This document shows positions 60,401-64,000 of a stretch of DNA of 64,000 nt, one piece after another. The DNA comes from Siderastrea radians (Eukaryota; Cnidaria; Anthozoa; Scleractinia; Rhizangiidae), in NCBI GenBank assembly GCA_964017195.1, contig OZ024896.1:34075307-34139306 (forward strand), in the 5' to 3' direction. The notes under the pieces are model-generated. The model saw only the letters and a program-made list of their open reading frames with translations. It had not been told where the DNA came from and searched no databases. Each line of letters opens with the position of its first letter. The stretch's first letter is position 1. The position numbers and the translations under genes are program-made.

Positions 60401-63139
60401 AAAAGCTAATTCAGCTATGTTTGTTTGGAATAAAATTAGTACGCAGTCCTACTCGGCCAAATTTCTTTACTGGGGCGATCATGTAAACTCGGTTCCAGGC
60501 CTCGCTGCCAGCCCCCCCCTGGCCTAGGGGCATGAAAGTCCTTGCAAAACCTACATAAAACTTGCAGGGAAAGGCCATTTGAGCAAACAGAACCCTACAA
60601 GCTGAATTTGGAAGTTTGCAGCATTACTTGTTGAAGACAATTCAGTTGACATTCAAGTAGTATTATCATATATTAACAAAGTCACTAATATTATAATATT
60701 ACGAATGTAACTACAACAGAAGCTCAACATTATATTTGGTGGTGAACATCTACCAATAATACTGTAACTTCCAAGTGGCTAACAATAAACATAAACAATC
60801 ATAAATGTAAATATTATATCAATAAAATATTTCTTCTGTATTAAAAATAATCTCTTTTCTCAAAATTATCATAGGAACTCTTTTCTTAAAATTTTCATAC
60901 TAACATTACATGAAATGTATTAAAAGTGATCTCTTTTATCAAAATTATCATATAAACTCTTTTCTCAAAATTTTCATACCAACATTACATTAAATGTATT
61001 AAAAATAATCTCTTTTCTTAAAATTATCATATGAACTCTTTTCTCTAAATTTTCATACCAACATTGAATATTTTATAGAAATGTCAACAACTTGATCCTT
61101 TTAAATATTTAAAGTTTTTTCTTGGATGGTAACACCATAAGAAAAGCAATTTTACCAAGACTATTTCTACTACAATTTAATGTCTTATACAAGGACCCTA
61201 AAAAAAAGAAAACGACACTAACATACGAACATGAACATGAACATAAAAAAGTACTTAATGTGTCCATATGTTAAAATGCCAACGGGCTTCTGTGCTTGAT
61301 TTGTATGTCAACAGACATAAACTTGTCCAAAAAAAAGCTTTCAAAAAGCCAGAAGGTTGCTGTCGTGATAGCACACATACAGATGTGTGCTACACTTAAC
61401 CAAGGAGAGAAAGATAGAAATAAAGAGAGTGAAGCAGAGTCAGCAACAACCATCACTGACAGCAATTCAGGTGAGGATTTAGTATTGGAAGAAATTGGCA
61501 GCAGCAGTTCAGAGGAAGACAATTTGCCTCTTTCTGTTCTTGTTTCTCAGAGTAAAGCCTGTAGAGACACTGATGGGGAAAGTGACAGAGATGTGCCCCT
61601 CAGCACACTGCAAAATATCCAATATAAAAGTGGTCATTTTAATTTAGTATCTAATACAGCTGTAATAATTTGTAAATTTATATTGTGTATGATCAAATTG
61701 TAGTATTTTAATAATATCTCTGCATATTTAACATGTGAAATTAACTGAAATAATTAATTAAAAGAGGATATGGACAAAAAACATGATGAAGTGTTGTCGT
61801 GATCTTGGGGGTGGGTCATGTTATTTTCAGCCGATACCCTGGAGTGGGTCAACAGAATTTATGCCCACATAAGGGGGTGGGTCATGCATTTTTGGGCCAC
61901 CACTTTTCCAGCTGCTCCAGCCCACTCCCCCCCCCCCCCATACTTATTGACCGGTCCCTAATACAGACGATTTTAACCATAGATATTTTTTTGTGTTTGT
62001 TTGTTTGTTTGTTTTTTTGTTTATCTACTTCGCCACTAACGGCAGGTAGAGTAGTTTTACTTGACCCGTGAAACAACATCTAGCAGTTAGTGTCTAATAG
62101 TCAAAAGTAAACAAAAGAAAACAATAAAATTAGTATTAACTAAATTCGATTTTGAGACGACATTACGGCTTTATAATGACAGCGTTGGGAGCAAATATAT
62201 TCCGCATTGGGCGGAGTCGCGAAGTGACGGAGCCCAATACGGAATATATTTTTTCGCAACGCCGTCGTGTCAAAATCGAATTTAGTTTTTTTATCGCGAT
62301 CCATGTCTCTTTTTTGTGAAAAAACAAAAAGCCAGAGCAATAATTTCTGCTGATCAAAATAGAAATTCTTACTCGTCGTGAAGATTTGCATGCGCGACGC
62401 TTGCTTACGAAAACAGTTTTGGTTTTGCAGCAAATGTTTGAATTCGCTGCTTTTTCAACCCAAAATTGCCTAGTGAAACAAAATAAATTAAACTCAGTGC
62501 AAACGACGGGGATCGACAAAGTAATAGAGTAACGTCAAAATCAACTTCTTTTCCAGGCTAAAACTGGAACAGAAATGATAACGCAATACAGCGCGCGCAG
62601 CGCGAAATAAAAACTGGTAAACGAACTGTTCGAAAGAAACAAACACAGTTAGGTTGCTTGTAGGGATAAATCACATTGTCATAAAGGTTTTACAACTATA
62701 TTACTAAGCAAAAACGAAACTTTTGCCGGTAGTGTTGTGAAGAAAAGATTTGAAGTTTGGCCTTGGCCGCGTTGTCATGACAGTTTTTGAACCAATCACA
62801 AGCCAGCATTTTGAGACGACATTATCGCAAAATAACACCGTATCAAACGCAATCAAAAGAGACCACTGGATCGCGATAATGTGTAACAGTGCGTTGTTGT
62901 TTAGTATCTATTTCACGGGTTAAGTAAAATCACTCTGAACCTCACGTTTTTGTGAGAAGAAAGTACTCCTTCTGTTCCAGTTGCATTTTGTGATTTTTCA
63001 TGCTTTCTTCAACATTACCAGCATACAACGTCAGCAAAGTTAAACTTTTTTCATTCACTTTAGCCAGGAATCCTTCAGCTTTCGTGTAAAAGTTCAGTAA
63101 GACTTGTCGTTTCCTACCATCGTCATCCTTTATTTGCTT
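48023..63139 (-). CDS. Dynamin-type GTPase / protein kinase fusion, DSTYK-like, 5' partial, one frameshift
   Basis: Exons in order: 63139-62946, 54652-54618, 54519-54197, 53179-53039, 52476-52139, 51829-50850, 49469-49196, 48463-48023. They give about 908 residues. Chain: a helical N-terminal segment; a GTPase domain with P-loop GETSSGKSS (about residue 77), DIPG (about 191) and NKWD (about 265); a long helical region rich in Glu/Lys/Gln; then a kinase domain with LGCGAFGAVYQG, VALK, HRDLKLEN, DVG and APE, ending NITTDF then TAA. All catalytic kinase residues are present. The order and size resemble DSTYK (dual Ser/Thr and Tyr kinase, human about 930 residues), which I propose by architecture only. 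Phase is kept at every junction except inside the 51829 exon, where about two bases (51812-51813) break the frame. A roughly 7-kb transposon fills the first visible intron. The start codon lies beyond 63139. Confidence 0.88.
49196..49469 (-). CDS. GTPase-kinase exon: hinge and catalytic loop
   Basis: Encodes KLDHPNVVKVYGTSLLKEKD, RMILVMEKCKGNL (hinge) and YIHEQGIVHRDLKLENIL (catalytic loop, HRD at 49225-49217). Acceptor GATCATCAG, donor TTG/GTACGT, entering in phase 2 and leaving in phase 0. Confidence 0.93.
50850..51829 (-). CDS. GTPase-kinase exon: helical stalk and kinase N-lobe, with frameshift
   Basis: After the acceptor TTGTTTTAG the frame from the previous exon reads WLDDI and then hits a stop; the long frame resumes LKRIVFQAKAFVMKASRDRE. 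About 270 residues of helical, charged sequence (coiled-coil-like QNMTQILHRLETIEKQQDQV) follow, then SPDISDGELAWKEDAPSRLG, CGAFGAVYQG (glycine loop), TVALKAF (ATP-binding Lys) and IMEVETLR (helix C Glu). Donor GTGAGA, phase 2. Confidence 0.88.
52139..52476 (-). CDS. GTPase-kinase exon: G4 motif
   Basis: Begins LKKMLQEVREVSLGDQGCSS; contains CALFVGNKWDAVPGKDKKAV, where NKWD is the guanine-specificity (N/T)KxD motif, and IIYMSTKDA, a plausible G5 region. Acceptor TTATTTTCAG, donor GC/GTAAGT, phase 2. Confidence 0.92.
53039..53179 (-). CDS. GTPase-kinase exon: G3 motif
   Basis: KGIVIVDIPGVGESDEMDEM then VVQYLPEAFAFIYGINCANA. DIPG is the DxxG switch II of dynamin-type GTPases, followed by a beta-strand and the AFIYGIN core. 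Acceptor TTTACCTCAG, donor AGA/GTGAGT, phase 0 to 0. Confidence 0.92.
54197..54519 (-). CDS. GTPase-kinase exon: P-loop
   Basis: Entered in phase 1 so that G|GG gives the first Gly of GETSSGKSSLINLILGEELL. HLSTTSTICQLKYGK holds the candidate G2 threonines. Then a charged insert (KDKDPETGEATKTV) and KKIELFWPHSLLQ. Acceptor TTTATTTTAG, donor CAG/GTAGAT. Confidence 0.92.
54618..54652 (-). CDS. GTPase-kinase 35-bp micro-exon before the P-loop
   Basis: (T)SSSFTMFSSIT(G): supplies the short strand before GETSSGKS. Acceptor GTTCCAG, donor ACAG/GTATGA. Entry in phase 2 and exit in phase 1 match its neighbours exactly, which is the main support. An alternative acceptor 6 bases upstream (GCGTAAG) keeps the same phase. 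A translation start at the internal ATG is also possible, because an in-frame stop lies just upstream. Confidence 0.6.
55130..55735 (+). pseudogene. Degraded ORF inside the 7-kb transposon, unrecognised
   Basis: A 172-codon ORF (55130-55648) appears to continue in another frame as TIKIDGMKDQLYFRLVEQSI then LNMQVTSFGLRFS before stopping, so a frameshift near 55600 is likely. I do not recognise the protein. It could be the 5' part of the element's original transposase gene. Confidence 0.4.
55963..56157 (+). pseudogene. RecQ-like DNA helicase N-terminal fragment, truncated
   Basis: FDKAVKSALGRVNTHGISNL then TQHQSKALLYFLCGKDSFVC and LPTGHGKPLIY, followed by a stop. It shows the Q-like motif (HQ) and Walker A PTGHGK, but the residue after GK is Pro instead of Ser/Thr. 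No DEAH box is found downstream. RecQ-like helicases are known cargo of some eukaryotic DNA transposons. Confidence 0.75.
56600..57555. mobile_element. Element built of GTGATATGTGTATCCC motifs
   Basis: GTCACAGTGATATGTGTATCCCCG at the left is matched inverted by CGGGGATACACATATCACTGTGAC at the right. Around ten copies of GTGATATGTGTATCCC or its complement occur at 56608-56690, 56990-57030 and 57465-57550. Two ~190-bp internal segments (GTTTCTGTCTGTTTAACCAGG ... GATAGAGACAAACGGA) are direct repeats. Confidence 0.7.
59283..59440 (+). pseudogene. THAP-like zinc-finger remnant
   Basis: KQCCIAGCQNEAGIHSV and, after stops, VCNSHFEVF fit the C-x(2-4)-C ... C-x2-H-F pattern of THAP DNA-binding domains found in P-element and Kolobok transposases. 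Stops occur between them. A further open stretch (59418-59780, 120 codons) follows in another frame and is unrecognised. Confidence 0.45.
60838..61076 (+). repeat. ~80-bp AT-rich tandem repeat, three units
   Basis: Units begin TATTAAAAATAATCTCTTTT and contain CAAAATTATCATA, GAACTCTTTTCT and AAATTTTCATACCAACATTA; starts are near 60840, 60920 and 61000. Confidence 0.85.
61296..61703 (+). other. Acidic ORF inside the 7-kb transposon
   Basis: 135 codons. After a basic start (SKKKLSKSQK) comes an acidic Ser-rich middle (EEIGSSSSEEDNLPLSVLVS, DTDGESDRDVPLSTLQ). Possibly a terminal exon of the transposon protein, or a chance ORF; no family is recognised. Confidence 0.3.
62045..62940. mobile_element. 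~0.9-kb foldback element
   Basis: AGAGTAGTTTTACTTGACCC GTGAAAC near 62047-62075 is matched inverted by GGGTTAAGTAAAATCACTCTG near 62915-62937. Inside, 62137-62290 forms its own inverted repeat (AAATTCGATTTTGAGACGAC / GTCAAAATCGAATTT) around a hairpin (ATATTCCGCATTGGGC / GCCCAATACGGAATAT). It ends just next to the exon at 62946. Confidence 0.6.
62946..63139 (-). CDS. GTPase-kinase upstream exon: helical segment
   Basis: KQIKDDDGRKRQVLLNFYTK, AEGFLAKVNEKSLTLLTLYA, then GNVEESMKNHKMQLEQKEYF and LLTK. Acceptor TTTTGTCAG, donor AC/GTGAGG, exit in phase 2. This fits the entry phase of the 54652-54618 micro-exon, so I assign it to the GTPase-kinase gene. It could instead belong to a neighbouring paralogue. 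Confidence 0.6.
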
Positions 63140-64000
63140 CTGACAAAACAGAAAAGGCCTAACAAAGGGTAAAGAGATGTAAGTCGTTCAAGAACTCAAA
63201 GCTTTAACTGCTAAGAACAGTTAAGTTCGTTTTCAGCTTTTAGATAGTTTTAAAAGTTTGTACTGCAAGGTTTACATCAGCTACAAGAACGTTCAATCCG
63301 TGGCTGGTCACGACTTAATGGATTCTTAGTCATTCTTATCGTTTTAAGGACCTTCGCGCCCAAAATCTTCCCTCGTTCAGATTTTTTCCACATTTTTGCT
63401 GTGGTTAGATAATGACCAACTCATGTCAGAAAAGCAAAAAAAATGGGGGGGGGGGGGGTCACCGTGCTCGTTTCGGAGACTAAGCGTATTAGAAATGTCG
63501 CGTTTTTAGAAGGTTTGGTTATGTAAGGCGAAATTGGCTTTCTTGCTTCAAGGAATAAATATATCTTATTAGACGGTTTAGTGTGTAGTATCGTGGGATA
63601 TTTTTACGAGTCGCGCCGTATTTTGGCGAGCCCGTAGGGCGAGTCAAAATACAAGAGACGAGTAAAAATATCCCACGATACTACACACTAAACCGTCTAA
63701 TAAGGGATTTATTATTCAACTTAGCTACAAAATGGAAAAGTGGTTTATAAACTGCCTGAGTTGCGTGACAAACTAACGTGACTTCTGAGCAGCGAGTGAG
63801 CGAGCCAGCGGAGTCAGGTTTCGCGCGCTTGACGTGAGGTTGTTGTTGATTGGTCAAAAACGAAAACTTGTCAAACCTGTGTCAATCGAGCGAAGAGTCG
63901 GGATTTTATTTCAAACTTGCAAGGAAAACAAAGATGGAACAAGGCAAAACTGAATTATTTTCGGGTTTACAGTTAGATAAACAACAATGTTGTTGGTCAC
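63140..64000. other. Right-edge non-coding stretch
   Basis: No convincing exon is seen. It contains a G-run with GTCACCGTGCTCGTTTCGG near 63445-63475 (inverted relative of sequence near 385-415) and the palindrome at 63563-63707. Confidence 0.45.
63563..63707. mobile_element. Near-perfect palindromic MITE
   Basis: CTTATTAGACGGTTTAGTGT with GTAGTATCGTGGGATATTTTTAC is mirrored exactly by GTAAAAATATCCCACGATAC and ACACTAAACCGTCTAATAAG. The arms are about 47 bp, and the centre (CGTATTTTGGCGAGCC / GGGCGAGTCAAAATAC) also pairs. Confidence 0.85.

Larger units (their letters stand above)
55012..61958. mobile_element. ~7-kb TIR DNA transposon, nested and degraded
   Basis: Left end GGGACCGGTCAATAAGTATA and right end TATTGACCGGTCCC form the terminal inverted repeat, followed inward by G-rich GGTGGGTCA motifs on both sides. 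The left flank is TTAA and the right flank TAAT, a possible mutated TTAA duplication. Inside are a second inverted-repeat shell (about 55195-60527; CCTAGG(G/C)CAGGGGGGG...CTGGCAGC), a 2.2-kb helicase-bearing insert and THAP-like remnants. It lies in an intron of the GTPase-kinase gene. Confidence 0.75.

Noticed and set aside
62163..62519. 118-residue minus ORF as a GTPase-kinase exon
   Set aside because: It is inside a foldback element, lacks matching splice phase and has no homologous-looking motif.
63934..64000. Start of a plus-strand gene (ATGGAACAAGGC...)
   Set aside because: An open frame to the edge, but too short to judge and next to dispersed-repeat sequence.
1..64000. CRISPR array, bacterial operon or phage content
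   Set aside because: All genes are intron-containing animal families; the tandem repeats lack unique equal-length spacers.

Overview
The window is eukaryotic nuclear DNA: AT-rich, intron-rich, with GT-AG splice sites, animal gene families and very many short inverted-repeat elements. The receptor and kinase architectures and the repeat style suggest a cnidarian, most likely an anthozoan such as a stony coral. That assignment is inference; no rRNA or mitochondrial marker is present.

Layout. (1) 1-1408: the 5' coding part of a PLGRKT (plasminogen receptor, C-terminal lysine) homologue on the minus strand, running off the left edge. (2) 3870-18400, plus strand: a complete BRIX1 homologue, a 60S ribosome-biogenesis factor of 303 residues in 12 exons. 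Its introns hold MITEs, a LINE fragment, a tRNA-derived SINE palindrome, microsatellites and a 2.4-kb TIR element. It is divergent to PLGRKT, about 2.5 kb apart. (3) 18401-25933: gene-poor, with repeats. (4) 25934-43924, plus strand: a complete LDL-receptor/VLDL-receptor-like gene of 925 residues in 18 exons. It encodes a signal peptide, eight LDLa modules, two EGF modules, a YWTD propeller, a third EGF, a Thr/Pro stalk, a membrane segment and an acidic tail. (5) 43925-48022: AT-rich, probably 3' UTR and intergenic. (6) 48023-63139, minus strand: a gene fusing a dynamin-type GTPase domain, a helical region and a C-terminal protein kinase. The architecture resembles DSTYK. It carries one apparent frameshift, and a roughly 7-kb nested transposon lies in one of its introns. 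(7) 63140-64000: repeats, including a near-perfect palindrome.

The genes do not form an operon or an obvious pathway. They are a housekeeping ribosome factor, a mitochondrial/plasma-membrane receptor protein, an endocytic lipoprotein receptor and a signalling GTPase-kinase. Exon calls were made by reading splice junctions by eye, checking that codon phase is kept across every junction, and comparing the translated products with remembered family features. No search was run.
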